From assembly GCF_004379255.2 (NCBI RefSeq), contig NC_056050.1, forward strand, positions 19,275,514 through 19,339,513: a DNA stretch of 64,000 nucleotides, written 5' to 3'. The stretch is from Salvia splendens. Lineage: Eukaryota > Streptophyta > Magnoliopsida > Lamiales > Lamiaceae. The notes beneath the pieces were generated by a model, which was not told the DNA's origin, searched no databases, and saw only the letters and a list, made by a program, of their open reading frames with translations. Position numbers and translations under genes: made by a program. This document shows positions 1-11,565 of this stretch, in pieces (position 1 is the first letter of the stretch; each line of letters starts with the position of its first letter).

Positions 1-1120
1 AAGATTTACAAACTAAAACGAACACTATATGGGCTAAAGCAGTCACCTAGAGCTTGGTTTGGGAGATTCTCTGAGGCAATGAAGAAGTATGGGTACGAAC
101 AAAGCAACTCTGATCATACATTATTCTTGAAGAAAAGAGAAGGAAAGATTACATGCCTCATCATCTATGTAGATGACATGATTCTCACGAGAGATGATGA
201 AGAGGAAATAAGCAAGCTAAGGAAGAATTTGTTTGCAGAGTTTGAAATGAAGGACGGACTTGGGATTACTAAAGTACTTTCTGGGTATAGAAGTGCTAAG
301 GTCAAAGAAGGGGATCTTCATCAGTCAGAGGAAATATGTACTTGACTTGTTAACCGAGACAGGACTACTGGACTGTAAGCCAGCAGATACTCCTATGGTT
401 CAGAATCATGGTCTGCGGATAGTTGAAGGAGCTGAAGCCACTCACCGCACGAGATATCAACGTTTAGTTGGGAAATTGATATATCTATCCCACACTAGAC
501 CCGACATAGCTTATGCAGTTGGAGTAGTTAGTCAGTTTATGCATGCACCTCAAGTAGCTCACTGGGAAGCAACACTGAGGATTGTTCGATATCTGAAAGG
601 GACAGCGAACCATGGGATTCTATTCGAGAATCAAGGACATTTAGAGATTCATGGATTCACGGATGTTGATTGGGCAGGGAACCCAAATGACAGAAAATCA
701 ACTGCTGGATATTTTACCTTTGTGGGAGGAAATCTTGTCACGTGGAGAAGCAAAAAACAGAAAGTGGTAGCCTTGTCAAGTGCAGAAGCTGAATTTCGAG
801 GGATTAAGAGTGGGTTGACTGAGATTCTGTGGCTGAGGAAATTGATGACTGAGTTGAACTTAAACTCACAGAAGTCATGTAAGTTGTTCTGTGATAATAA
901 GGCGGCAATCAGTATATCTGAAAATCCAGTTCAGCATGATCGGACAAAATATGTCGAGGTGGATCGACATTTCATCAAGGACAATATAGAGGCCAAGACG
1001 GTAGAACTTCCTTTTGTGAGATCTGAAGATCAGTTGGCGGATATACTCACGAAAGCTGTCGATGCAAGAAGCTTCCATGAGGTATTGGGCAAGTTAAGTA
1101 TCGGTAATCCCATTACTTAA
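1..1120 (+). pseudogene. Ty1/copia reverse transcriptase-RNase H, 3' end of pol (truncated by window, frameshifted)
   Basis: This is the C-terminal part of a copia polyprotein, which copies element RNA into DNA. The first frame (to about 255) carries LYGLKQSPRAW and the catalytic YVDDM motif of reverse transcriptase. A one-base shift near 255-262 moves the protein to another frame, which continues with LKYFLGIEV, then the RNase H region (DVDWAGNPNDRKSTAGY, SSAEAEF) and ends with ADILTK near the stop at 1118-1120. The element starts outside the window, so gag, protease and integrase cannot be seen. The frameshift makes it a probable pseudogene. The short LTR that follows confirms the orientation. 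It differs in sequence from the complete copia element at 13185-20671 and so belongs to another lineage. Confidence 0.93.
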
Positions 1121-1121
1121 C

Positions 1122-1132
1122 TTGAGGGGGAG
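1122..1132 (+). other. Polypurine tract of the copia element
   Basis: TTGAGGGGGAG directly precedes the LTR start TGTTAGAA. A purine run at this place primes plus-strand DNA synthesis in LTR retrotransposons. Confidence 0.8.
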
Positions 1133-1310
1133 TGTTAGAAAGGAAAATATGTAAGTAAGGAAAATAGGTAAGCAAGGAAAAAAATTAATTAGGGAATGAG
1201 TATTATGGCAAATCTTGCCAATTTTATGTAACCCTTGGCCTATTTAAAGGAGGCGTACCTATTGTAAACCTCTGAACAAGTTGAATGAATAATACTCATA
1301 TCTTTCAACA
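1133..1310 (+). repeat. 3' LTR of the truncated copia element (178 bp)
   Basis: The LTR begins TGTTAGAAAGG and ends CTTTCAACA, giving the usual TG...CA ends with an imperfect terminal inverted repeat. A TATTTAAAG box lies at 1241-1249. The small size fits several short-LTR copia families. The target duplication cannot be checked because the 5' end is outside the window. Confidence 0.82.
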
Positions 1311-3859
1311 GTTTTAAAGAAATACTACTATTTATTAACGGTTTTTGTTAAATAAAGTGATAAGAGTATTATTAATAATTCAATTTGTTTGTTAAATAAA
1401 GTGATAGAGTATTATTAATATTAAAATTTCAGTAAAATATTGATGCTGAAAACTCGTTCTAATGAAGAACATCAAGAAGCTTTAATATTATTACTAAGTC
1501 GGTACATTTAATGTAAAGCTCCAAAAATGATCCTAGAAGAAATTTGTTATTCTAAATAAGTCATTGAAGAATCGAGGCTTGCGGTGAATGATACAATATC
1601 TAAAATAGTGATAATTAATAAATATGAATGATAATTTTCACATGTCTGTTATATTGTGAGCAGCTTGAATTAAAGTGTATATATGACTTAAAATGAATTA
1701 AAAAATTATTGTTTGAATTGTAAGTTATCGATATGACATTGTGGCAAGTTATTTCAAGGTTGTAATGAAATTATGTCCTATAGATGAAAGGAAAATGTTT
1801 ACCTAGTATGTAGAAAGTTCTAGTGAAATCAAGACAAATGTGTCACATAAAATAGTGCACTTGGCAAATGAAAATACCACCTAATAATATAATAGTTAGA
1901 GGACACATTTAAATACACTTTAAAAAACACAATTCTTCCTCAATCTTCATCCTCTAAGATCGGCACTTTTCCTCTCCCAACTCCAAGTTTTATTATTTGA
2001 TTCTAAATTTCCAATAATTATTAATATGATGATAAAACATGCATATAAGGCATTATTGAGGAAAGAATTATGTTTGTGGGGTGTGGGATTGAGGGGAAGC
2101 AGGAACGACAATCCCCTCCTTCATTGGCATTTTTCTTCTTCAATTTAGTGTGTTCGTTGGTAAATCGAACATGTAATCGGCGGAATATAGCTAAATCAAG
2201 GTAGCTAATCTCTTCTATCACATTTTAATAGAGTATAAATTCATGAGTTTATGAACCTTAAGGTTTTGCCTTTCACAGTTTGAGATTTAAGGATGATTTA
2301 TTTCTAATGTTGTTAGTGAAGATATGACTATATGATATTATGGAGCATGTTTTGATCATTAATTTGAAAGCTGGAACTCTACTATGTTATGGTAAGAAGA
2401 ACGAAAAGTATAGCTTGGTTCTTAGAATTCTTTTCATGTACAATGAGTTTAGATATATGATTTATATGATTAAACATGAATTTTAATAGATCATGATTTA
2501 AATGATTGGAAAATGATTATTTCCTCTGTTTTTCAGCCACGTGATTCGAATTTTATAGCATGTTCAAAAGAGTCTAAAGTTTGATTTAATAATTTTCCAA
2601 ATAACTTAGATAAGTCTTGCCGGTCCCTGAGTTATGTGGAGAATTTTGGAGTTCGTTACTCTTTGTATAAAATGTTATAACAATGTAATTATAAGTTGTC
2701 ATACTTTTGTAAGTGCTATGTTTTTGTATGTCTCTCTTGAATTATTCCGAGTAATTAAACTAGACGTAAACTTGAGTAGGAAATCTCTAATTTCTCTATA
2801 TAGTGTGTAGATACCTCTGAACTTTATAATGAATTTATAAGTAATCTTAGTATTTATAATAAATTTATTTAGAAAACACTGCCATGATTTGCTGATTTTG
2901 TTAGTACATGGGAAAATAGTGATATCTCTTAAAGCATTAATGTTTTTTTGAATGAATCTTGTGTTGGATTGTAACTAGACCTCCTTGGGTATTTGAAAAT
3001 GTTATTTAATAGCCCAATTCTAAAGAAAAGTTCAGGTATTTGAAAAATGTTATGCATAAAGCTTTTAATATCCCAGTTCTAAAGAAAAGTTCTCCTTGGG
3101 TATTTGAAAATGTCATGCATAAAGCTTTTAATAGCCCAGTTCTAAAGAAAAGTTCAAATATTCAATAGTGTTGGTAAAATGTAACTCATTAAAAGAAAAA
3201 GGAAAGCTTTTGTTTAAGTGTTACTCATATCGAACGGTGACACTATTTATTCCATGGACTTACGAAACGAGTAAGGGGTGTTACATTTAAAAAATTGCAT
3301 CCTGAACTCAAATTCTTTATTTCTTTCTCTTTTCACCAACCATTTTTAAAAGTAGATATAAATATTGGTGTTATATTAATAATTTGTGTTAGAATTTCTT
3401 TGTTATAATCCCAACTATTAGTCTATTAACAAACGCGGGAGGTAAAACTAATCTTAAAATTCTTAATGTTTCAACTTAGTACTGAGAATTTTATGTGTAG
3501 AACAAATGAATCGAGGTGTTTAATCAAAGGATTTTTTTTTTAAATTGTTCTATTTTATTTTCAATTGTTGCTCCGCACGTAGTCTTCATCCCCATTAAAT
3601 AAGACTACTTTTTACATAAAGGGTTCAATAAGTAATGGGAAATAAAATAGGGAGAATATGATCATCAATAAAGAAACCTAAGAGCACGGTCAATACGTAG
3701 TGCACTAATGAAAGATCTGGTACATTCGTGGTTCTGATTGATAATGTCAGACATAACGTATCCATGCATCATAATGAAGAGGAATGAGACAACACCGCTT
3801 AGTGATATGACAATCGGGACGCTACCTCTAGATCGATTGAATTTTTTCTACTTTGGTGA
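1311..3859. other. AT-rich intergenic sequence without a gene
   Basis: No open frame with recognisable protein similarity was found on either strand. The stretch contains short local duplications, such as two GTTAAATAAAGTGATA copies near 1346 and 1390, and the tandem repeat listed at 2981-3155. It is probably old repeat debris. Confidence 0.6.
2981..3155. repeat. Three tandem copies of an approximately 60-bp unit
   Basis: The unit contains GGGTATTTGAAAATGT and CCCAGTTCTAAAGAAAAGTT. It recurs at about 2981, 3033 and 3092 with small differences. No coding potential is seen. Confidence 0.8.
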
Positions 3860-4054
3860 GATTCTACAATAATAGGTTCCCAAAATGAGAACCTTTTTTC
3901 AGATTTCCGTTTGAGATAAACGTGTACGCATTTTTCGTGCTTAAACACACGTAGCCCGTTCACGTTATTAAACACAAGAAACGGTTACGCATTCTTTTCC
4001 GAAGCCGAAATTTCTAAAATGGTTCTCATTTTGGGAAACCTATATAGTAGAATC
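3860..4054. mobile_element. MITE-like element with about 34-bp inverted ends
   Basis: The left end GATTCTAC...ATAGGTTCCCAAAATGAGAACC is repeated at the right end as its reverse complement (4021-4054) with few mismatches. The 195-bp body has no open frame. No clear target duplication was found, so the superfamily stays open. Confidence 0.65.
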
Positions 4055-4127
4055 TTCTTAAAGGCAGATCGATCATTGTAACCAATCCTCCAATTCAAGG
4101 TGCACCTCGAGATTTCCGAGAGGTTGC

Positions 4128-4840
4128 ATCACAACGTGCTTCGATGTGTCCACAAAAAATAGACAAAAATGTAAATGACGCGGGTTTTAATGCTCAATTG
4201 GTAAAGATAGAGAGAGGGTGGGAAATGTGGTGGAAGTAGTGCTAGTAGATTATGGGGTCTACATTTAAATGATGTGAGGAGTTAGTATCACTTTAAAACT
4301 TTTCATTTTTAGAATTAGTCTAATTTTTGTGTATGGCACAAAATTATAGCAAAACTTATCTAATTTTTTGTGGACAGGTGGAATATATTTCTTAAGATAT
4401 TTCAGAAATTATTTTCATTTGTTAAAGACCGTGCACAATAAAAGTACTAATTCTAAAACTTGAACACTAAATTAAATGCTATTGTATTTGAAGTATTAAT
4501 TTGTAAAACTTACTATGTTGGTTGATTGTAGTTTCCATAATACAGAAAGAGATTAGCTAACGGTAAAATAAAAGGAGAATGATTAATGTATGTTTAGAAT
4601 ATACATAAACTGCTCAGACACTGTTTGACTGTATAATAGAGCAGACAGATCGATCTTTATCTCAACTTTTTCCTAAAATGGTTTTTGGAAAAACAATACC
4701 ATAGGCATAATGTTGAGGAACGAAGTGTAGCAACAGGCAATTAAATAAAACGCCATTTAAACTTAACATTGAATGGATCCCAAAGTTAAGCTTTTCGTAA
4801 TACTCCATAGGCATAATGTTGAGGCTACGTTACCATTATT
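4128..4840. repeat. Dispersed repeat with gypsy protease fragments
   Basis: Parts of this stretch reappear inverted at about 12640-12860, for example around TTTTTCCTAAAATGGTTTTT. Around 4777-4830 the minus strand reads LNIMPMEYYEKLNFG. That matches the decayed protease of the Athila-like element at 9190-9270. A shorter copy of the same tract lies at about 4698-4722. These are rearranged gypsy remnants, not a gene. Confidence 0.55.
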
Positions 4841-5148
4841 TTTAGTAATTATTTTTAACACTTCATTTGAATTTTCTAACACTAAAAACTTATATTTAAC
4901 ATATATTTAAATACAATGAGTGTTGAGGAAAAAAAAGCTATGCAATATTAATTTGCAATAGTAGAAAGCATATATAGAACACTTATTAGAATATAATAAA
5001 AAAATACACTATAAAATTAAAAATCTAATAATATATTTAAAAGTATCTCAACTATTATTATATAAAACTTATTAGGCCGAATAAATGTTGGTAAAACACA
5101 TATTGCGACATTTTAAAATTTAACAGATCATGTGCATAAATCATCGAA
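4841..5148. other. AT-rich intergenic sequence
   Basis: No gene, RNA gene or clear element was seen. It forms the 3' flank of the minus-strand cysteine-rich peptide gene. Confidence 0.5.
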
Positions 5149-5364
5149 TCACTGGTTGTTAGTCTTTAACCGATGTGGTTTGTGAGAAGGTGGAGAGCCC
5201 TTGTAACGTTCACAATAGTCATAACAATTTGCTGGGGGCATCTCAGCAGCGTCTAAACATGAATCTACACAACTAAAGTAATAATCATCCGCAGTTACAT
5301 AATTAGCAACAAATATAAGGACTATGAAAATTGTAACCACATCTCCCATTCTTGACGATTTCAT
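5149..5364 (-). CDS. Small secreted cysteine-rich peptide (hairpinin-like spacing)
   Basis: This single-exon frame encodes 71 residues. Residues 1 to about 25 look like a signal peptide: basic start, hydrophobic core VVTIFIVLIFVANYV, then a TA|DD cleavage site. The mature part has exactly four cysteines spaced C-X3-C-X10-C-X3-C (FSCVDSC ... ANCYDYC), followed by a basic tail. This paired CXXXC layout is the hallmark of alpha-hairpinin-type plant peptides, some of which are antimicrobial or protease-inhibiting. That assignment rests on spacing alone. A second methionine at residue 6 could also serve as start. A TATA-like box lies about 60 bp upstream on the minus strand. It is the only non-transposon candidate gene in the first 12 kb. 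It could also be an unrelated Cys-rich secreted peptide or an unexpressed frame. Confidence 0.6.
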   Translation of the reverse strand: MKSSRMGDVVTIFIVLIFVANYVTADDYYFSCVDSCLDAAEMPPANCYDYCERYKGSPPSHKPHRLKTNNQ

Positions 5365-5423
5365 GTTTGCTAGAAATTACCAAATTTTCTATGAGAAAGG
5401 GAAAGTTTGATGATGAATTTAAT

Positions 5424-5432
5424 CTATATAGT
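5424..5432 (-). promoter_or_regulatory. TATA-like box upstream of the Cys-rich peptide gene
   Basis: On the minus strand the sequence CTATATAGATT occurs about 60 bp before the start codon. That spacing would leave a short 5' leader. Confidence 0.4.
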
Positions 5433-5463
5433 TTGCATGTATATGTACTTTTCATCCACCTCC

Positions 5464-5577
5464 CATTTATTTGAGTTAATGCAACTAATTAATATTTAGG
5501 AGGTTATCAAACTTAATCTCCATTTATTTGAGTTAATGCAACTAATTAATATTTAGGGGTTATCAAACTTAATGTCT
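5464..5577. repeat. Tandem duplication of an approximately 57-bp unit
   Basis: CATTTATTTGAGTTAATGC starts at 5464 and again at 5521, with nearly identical following sequence up to ATCAAACTTAAT. It lies upstream of the Cys-rich peptide gene. Confidence 0.85.
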
Positions 5578-6755
5578 GAATTATTTTATACCCCCGTCCA
5601 CAATAGGAGTCACTCTCATTGTGGGAACGAGTTTTAAGAAATATAAAGAATAGTAGGTTGTAAAAGATAGTGGAATATGAGACCCACTTTTTTATTTTGG
5701 TTTTATAATAAAATGTGAGTGAAGTAAATTAGTGTAATTGGGATCTACTTACTGATACGCTCGGATTTTGCAGTGTTTTAAGGCCATTATTTGATTCGTT
5801 TTGAGTGTCAAAGTTGCATTACACGTCCATTATTTGAATATTTTATCAATTTTGGTATTTTGACGTGTTTTGTGCGAAATGTGCAAAATAGAGCTGAAAA
5901 GGATAAAAGGTAAAAATCCAGAAGCTGGAACTGAAGCCCAACCCAGCGGCCCGCTGGACCTAATGCAACGGTCGCTGAATCGGAGTCAAGAGAGTTCAGG
6001 AGCTCTCCAGCGGCCTGCAGGGCCCGGTTGCGCACAATAGTCACGTTAAACTCCTTTTTCCGGTAATTCTGAAGTCTGATCAGGGCGTGCTACATATCAT
6101 TCTCTTTGTCTTTGAAATAGATTTCTGTTGGTACCAAGATCATCACAATTGGAGTTCTGTGAAAACAGTTATGACTATTCTACGAAAGTCGCGCAAAACT
6201 GTCAAAGTGCTGAATATAGGCAGAAATTCAAGGAAGTAAAAAACTAGTATTACCTTGTGAAGCCAAATCTTTTCCTTAACCTATGGGCACGAAATTTCCA
6301 ACTTGGAGGACATTTTTTACCAAGTTTAAATCTTTTTCAAGTCTATATGTACCCCATAACCTAATTAATAATATTCATCAATTCATAGCCTTCAAAATTG
6401 GGGAGCCCCCAAGGCTCCTCCTCCAACCCTAATCCTTCATCTATCATTCCATCCACCATTATTGGGGATTGGAGTAAGGCAAGAGAGGACTAAAGATTGC
6501 ACAAAAATTCATCCTTGGGTTTTGTTTGTTTTTTCTTATGTTTTGTAGTTTTTGCTATTTGTCTATGAGTAGCTAAATTATAAGAATTCTTTGGGTGTAT
6601 TAGTAACTTTTATTGGTTTATATAATTTCAGTTTTTTATATCCGTTTTGTTCATTACTTTGTTCATATTCTAAGTGTTGGATAACTGCTTCACGTTTGAG
6701 TGACACATTCGGTGATGATCTATTGACTTGCTACATATTCGTGAGAGGAGGTTAG

Positions 6756-6756
6756 C

Positions 6757-6806
<50 letters not shown>

Positions 6807-8264
6807 ACACTGTTAATTAAGAGTAAGGACTTTTCAAAGCTCTTAGGAGCTGAAAGCTGGACTTTTCACTCTCTATTCTTCTCATTCTTTTGGTATATCC
6901 AGCCAGCCTATTATGCATGCTACCTGCAAAACGCGGGTGAGTGGATCCAGTAAAAGCTCATGCTGATCAACTCGACTTACTCCGACTCGTGTGAGAAGAA
7001 CCGAAGATCTAAAAAGTGTGTTTTCAAAACCTTATCCCACTAATACTATTAACCAGTATAGGGAAGTAAGAATCGATCCCACAGAGATGAGGCGTTTGGC
7101 GATTTGTTCGCATGACACGACTTGAGGATGGCTGCTGCCACGCTTCTAGGGGGTGGGTTAAGTTAAACTACTTGACTTTGGGAAAAGTAAACTATCTAAA
7201 CTGATCAACTCATAAAAACATAACTAGTCTACTTGATCAACTTAACTGAACTTTCCATAAGTGGAAAACAGAATAAACAGGGACTTTCAGTCCCCTGCAA
7301 AAAGCACTGTAACGTAAAAAATTTCTAACAACTTCATCTTCATCACAAAATCAATATGGAAAGCAGAGTAAAGAATAGATCTGAAAAGCTAAGGAAGGCG
7401 AAACATGAGGACAACTCATAAAATTAAATCTACTCCTAAGATCTAAGCTACAACTACGTAAATAAGAAAACTAACCCATACTCATGCAGAAACAGAAACT
7501 ACTAGATCAAAACATCCTAAACACTTTCAAACTTAAAACATCATATCTAACCAAATCAAAACAGAATTAGACATTTCTGAGCTAAGATATGCAAAATAAA
7601 AAGGAAACCTAAAGCAGATTACAAATATCATGCATGAAACAGAAAGCAAAAGCAGAAAGTGGAAACATAACTTCAGATTTACTAAATCAAAAGTATCAAA
7701 ACATCAATAACATCAAAGGTAAACAGAAAACAAACAATGAAACAGGAAATTGTCTCATCGCCCCTTCTCGGAGAGGAATACAGAACCGAAAGCTAAATAT
7801 GCAAGAAACAACACCAAACACCAACTAAACTAAACTAAGCTAGGACCAAGTGTGTGAGTTCAAAGGAATCAAGAAGATGAAGTGAAATGAGCTCTGATTG
7901 CAGCCCTAGAAGAGAGCTGAATTCCTAAAGATATTATAACTAAGAAAGCATGTGAGACCCCCCTTCTAACTACGGTTGGGACTCTCTTTTTCTTGTGTCA
8001 GGCTTTCTTTATATAGATAGGCGTAGGGCTCTGATCCCTGGGGTACCACCTCTCTGAAATGTCGTTCCTACCCTTCACAATTGGTGGTGGGGTCTTCAGC
8101 TCTATCTTCAATGCAGAACTCCTACTGGCTCCGCTTGATTTTTGACTTAATCAACTCAATATCGCAATTTTTTTCCTTTTTTCTTGACCCGTTCGTTCGC
8201 CCAACTGATTTGTTCTTTATTCTGAAAATGGCAGATTTCACAATCACCTGGAGCAAAAATAGAC
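6756..8264 (-). mobile_element. Unclassified insertion with a poly(A) end on the minus strand
   Basis: This 1.5 kb segment interrupts the solo LTR. GTTAG lies on both sides (6751-6755 and 8265-8269), which may be a target duplication. Read on the minus strand it has a TATATAAAG box near 8011-8019, then about 1.2 kb of leader-like sequence with no long frame, a GGGATCGATTCTTACTTCCC tract near 7060-7080 of the kind seen in gypsy elements, and a run of 46 A. It could be a retroposed transcript or a non-autonomous LTR-like element. The boundaries are tentative. Confidence 0.45.
6760..6805. repeat. 46-base T homopolymer
   Basis: An uninterrupted run of T marks one end of the insertion. Read on the other strand it resembles a poly(A) tail. 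Confidence 0.95.
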
Positions 8265-8793
8265 GTTAGTTCATGGATTTTAGTGCAGTTTTGCCACGGA
8301 ACACATGCATGAAACAAGCCTCATCAGGAGCTTAGGGAGTTACGAATCTAAGATTGACGCTCCTAGTGGTGTAATCAACGCTTGTGCACATGGGAAAAAT
8401 TTATGTGACTCGTCCTATCAAAGTATGAACTGTGCTAGGGTATCATAACTGTGTTTTGTGTAACAATAATTGTGAAACCACTATCCTTGGAATTCTACTC
8501 TTTCCCTAATTTACTTGCTTAATTTGTTTTTGCTTAGTTAAACCACAACTCTTGTTTCTCTAGATAGTATTTGACGCTTAGTATATAATAGTCAGTTGCA
8601 ATTATATTTCATGTGTTCGATATCTCAGTATTGACCTTTAGCTATACTATTTATGTCTTGTATACTTGCAAGTAGTTGTAGTGCTAAAAAATAGTTCATC
8701 ACTTACCGTTTATGGTAAAAATTAAGTGTGACTCTTATTATGGGATTAACCAAAAAGGAAAAGTGTGATTCTTATTGTAAGCGGGAGGGAGTA

Positions 8794-9176
8794 TTAATTT
8801 TGGGGTATATTTGTCAATTTCTATCATTTGTTAAAGTTAAGGAATTTATATATTTTAATTTTACTTTAATTTTACACTATTACCCCTCATGTTAATTATG
8901 GAATTGATTATAATACGTTCAACTAAATATAAAAAATAAATGCTTAGATTTTCTAATTAAATATTTCGTTTTTAGAAATTAAAACAATTAGTTTATATTA
9001 TGTTTTCTTATAGTTCTAACAAAAAAAATATAAAAACGATTTAAAAGAAAAAAAGAACAAAATAAAAAAAAGGACAACTTCCAACACATAAATCTGCAAG
9101 AAATATGAAGTCATCTACTTTTACCAATACACTCTCAATTACCCCACAACTTTTGTTGTAGTGTTGTCGGCCATCT
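8794..9176. other. AT-rich sequence without a gene
   Basis: It is poor in G and C with A and T runs. No coding or element end was recognised. Confidence 0.5.
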
Positions 9177-11220
9177 TTAAGCAAACGTTTGTGGATTTGA
9201 GTGGCCCAAAGTTAGGCTTTTCGTACTACTCCATAGGCATAATGTTGAGGCTAGCTCCCGGTCACAGAGAGCTTTGTCTACTTTGCCTTCTTCAATGGAG
9301 CAAAGAATGATGAATTGGTCTGGATCAGTTTGCTTCATGGCCCTTTGCTTTTGGATCATCTCACTGCTGTGTACTGGCAACTTAAGGTCGGTTTACTTGA
9401 GTTTTTACTTCTTCATCACTACTTCCCTCAATAGCTTCGCATACCTAGGAATTTCCTGTAATGCACCAATAAGAGGAACGGTTAATATGAACCTTACAAA
9501 ACATATTAAGAAATTGCTTAAACTACTTCTCAAGCTTGAACTTCATCTTAGGTTGGAAGGGCAAAAGTATCGCATTGTGTTGCACAGGCTAATTTGAAGG
9601 CATTGCTTCTGTCTTCTCAGCGGCCCGCTGTGTTGAGTCCAGCGGCCCGTTGGGATGCCCACAGTCCTCGATCTTCATGCCTTGGTGCTGGTTCATCCAG
9701 CGGCTTTTGGTAACCCATTTTTTTATTGATTTCGGCGATCCGTGCAACAATTTTAGCTTTCTTCTCCTCTGCCTTCTTTTGAACTTGATCCATTTGAGTT
9801 TTGATGATCAAGAAGGTGGAGGCAATGGTATTCAACCCAGCCTCGAGGTTGTTCAATCTTGCTTCAACGACACCGATTTTGATTTTGTTGACTTTTCTAT
9901 CTTCTCCTAACACTTCCAAAATCTTTTTGATGGTTTGCTCTTACTTTTCTTCCTTTTTTAGTGGATCCACTACTCCCCATTTTCTCACATTAAATCATGC
10001 AGGCAGTTGGAGAAAGTTATTGTTAGAATATGAGAGATATTTGGATGTGGACGATTCCCATTATAATTATTTTAACCACCGCCCCCTAACTAGGGTGATA
10101 ATTGTTAAGATAAGGCCTATTGGGACCACTCCCATTTTGGACATAGTTAACGTCCTCAAGAGGAGGGGTATCATTTTGATGAAGGGCGATAATTGATATA
10201 GGTTGAATGGTTTCTTCGTTCTTTGGTCCATCCCTTTTGTCGACCCTAACTCTCAAGGATGCTAATTCTTTGGCGAAGGACATGTTATCCTCTTCATCCA
10301 CGGCTGCCACCCTCGTCAAGTTGTGTCTCTCTTTTGACCATCATCTGCTATTTGCGTCTATGACCTCCATGGCACCTACTCCACTCTTCCTTAGTCCTCT
10401 GTTCTCGTCTGAATCCAACATAGCAACAATTTTTTCAGTAAATCCATTATAGAGGATCCACACCTTATAGTCTAATTCGAAACCATGATTGGGACATTTT
10501 CGAAAGTAAGCTTTAAAGCGTGCGAGAACTTCACTAAGAGGCTCATCGTGTCCTTGCATGAATTGAAAAATCTCACTCTTTAGCTTTAAGATAGTGCTTA
10601 GCGGATAGTATTTGTCGAGGAAGAGCGCCATTATATCCTTCCAAGTGGAAGTTTTATCTGCTGGCAACATTCATACCTCTTTTGTCAAATCAATTAAGGA
10701 AAAGGAAAAAAAGTCTTACCTTTATTGCTTCCTCGTCGACGCCATTTAGCATAAGAGTGTTGGTTATTCCCATGAATATTGTGAGGTGGCGGTTTGCATC
10801 CTCTGTGGCTCTTCCGGCGAAAGGGTTTTGCTAAACTCAGCTGATCAGAGGTATTTTTAACTCTAAGTTGTTAGCATCAATACAAGCACCTGCAGGGACG
10901 GTAACCATATTACCATGATTAAACATTTCATATCTGGTACTAATTCTCTATTGCGTCTCTCTTGTTCCTCTCTAGTGCCTTTCTCTGCAACTCTTTCATC
11001 TAATAGTAGTTGCATTTGTCTGCACAGAACAGAAGTGCGAGCTCATCTCGGTCATTATCTCCCATCTTGCGTTTACCCCTATTTATTCTTCTACAGGTTT
11101 GCTCAACCTGTAGGAAACAAGAACAAATAAAACAAAAAATTATAGACAGAATGCAATTAAAATCCAAATTAGCAAAAGTTTCCATTTCAAGATATCAATC
11201 ATAAAACATCAAAGTATTCC
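9177..11220 (-). pseudogene. Athila/Tat-type Ty3/gypsy gag and protease remnant
   Basis: Reading leftward on the minus strand, the order is that of a gypsy element. An N-terminal gag piece with NPFAGRATEDANRHL lies near 10780-10830. The retrotransposon gag core follows (10341-10670, DKTSTWKDIMALFLDKYYP and FRKCPNHGFELDY). Next come an Asn-rich region (10086-10319), a Lys/Glu-rich helix (9617-9919) and a protease start (9177-9300) with TDPDQFIILCSIEE and KALCD. The reading frame is broken by several stops and shifts, including a one-base shift right after KALCD and a stop in MPME. Reverse transcriptase and integrase are missing. The primer-binding site and an LTR lie directly upstream, so this is the 5' part of a decayed element. 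Confidence 0.85.
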
Positions 11221-11241
11221 CTGACAAAGGCGCCAAAAACC
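11221..11241 (-). other. Primer-binding region of the Athila-like element
   Basis: Two bases after the LTR end the minus strand reads TTTTTGGCGCCTTTGTCAG. This is close to the TTTGGCGCCGTTGCC style of leader that follows the 5' LTR in Athila/Tat elements. Confidence 0.75.
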
Positions 11242-11565
11242 TGATGCATTATTTTTTAGCACTACAACTACTTGTAAGAATATAAGATATGTGCAGTATA
11301 GTTAAGGGTAAGCACTTGGATATCGTACACAGGGAATGCTTTTACATATTGACTATCTAAGACTAGGTTTCTTTCACTATTTGGAGACACGATTTTGGTT
11401 CGTTTTGAAAAACAATAAGTAAACAGAAAGCAATGAACAATTGCAGCATAAAACACAGAGAAAAGGTAAAAGATACAAGGGAATTCCATGGATGTGATTT
11501 CATAGTTATAGTGTATTCAAGTTCCAAATACAAAACCCTAGCATAATTCATATATTTTGAAATCA
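11242..11565 (-). repeat. 3' part of the 5' LTR of the Athila-like element
   Basis: The minus-strand sequence ends ...GTAGTGCTAAAAAATAATGC ATCA. It is homologous to the last 300 bp of the solo LTR at 8400-8701. Homology stops near 11565, where another repeat begins, so the LTR is truncated or interrupted. Confidence 0.8.

Larger units (their letters stand above)
5753..8701 (+). mobile_element. Ty3/gypsy (Athila/Tat-like) solo LTR, itself interrupted
   Basis: It starts TGATACGCTCGG and ends GTTCATCA, flanked on both sides by CTTAC (5748-5752 and 8702-8706). Its 3' part (about 8400-8701) is homologous to the reverse complement of 11242-11565, which sits directly before a gypsy primer-binding site and gag. 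That makes this an LTR of the same family. No internal coding region lies between the flanking repeats, so it is a solo LTR with a later insertion. It contains palindromic CAGCGGCCCGCTGG words near 5943. Confidence 0.78.
5591..8791. mobile_element. Stowaway-type MITE split by an LTR insertion
   Basis: The left end starts after TA with CCCCCGTCCACAATAGGAG. The right end finishes ...TAAGCGGGAGGGAG before TA at 8792-8793. The ends resemble the CTCCCTCCGTCCC ends of the other Stowaway copies here. Removing the solo LTR and one copy of its 5-bp duplication joins the halves into a MITE of about 250 bp. Confidence 0.72.
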
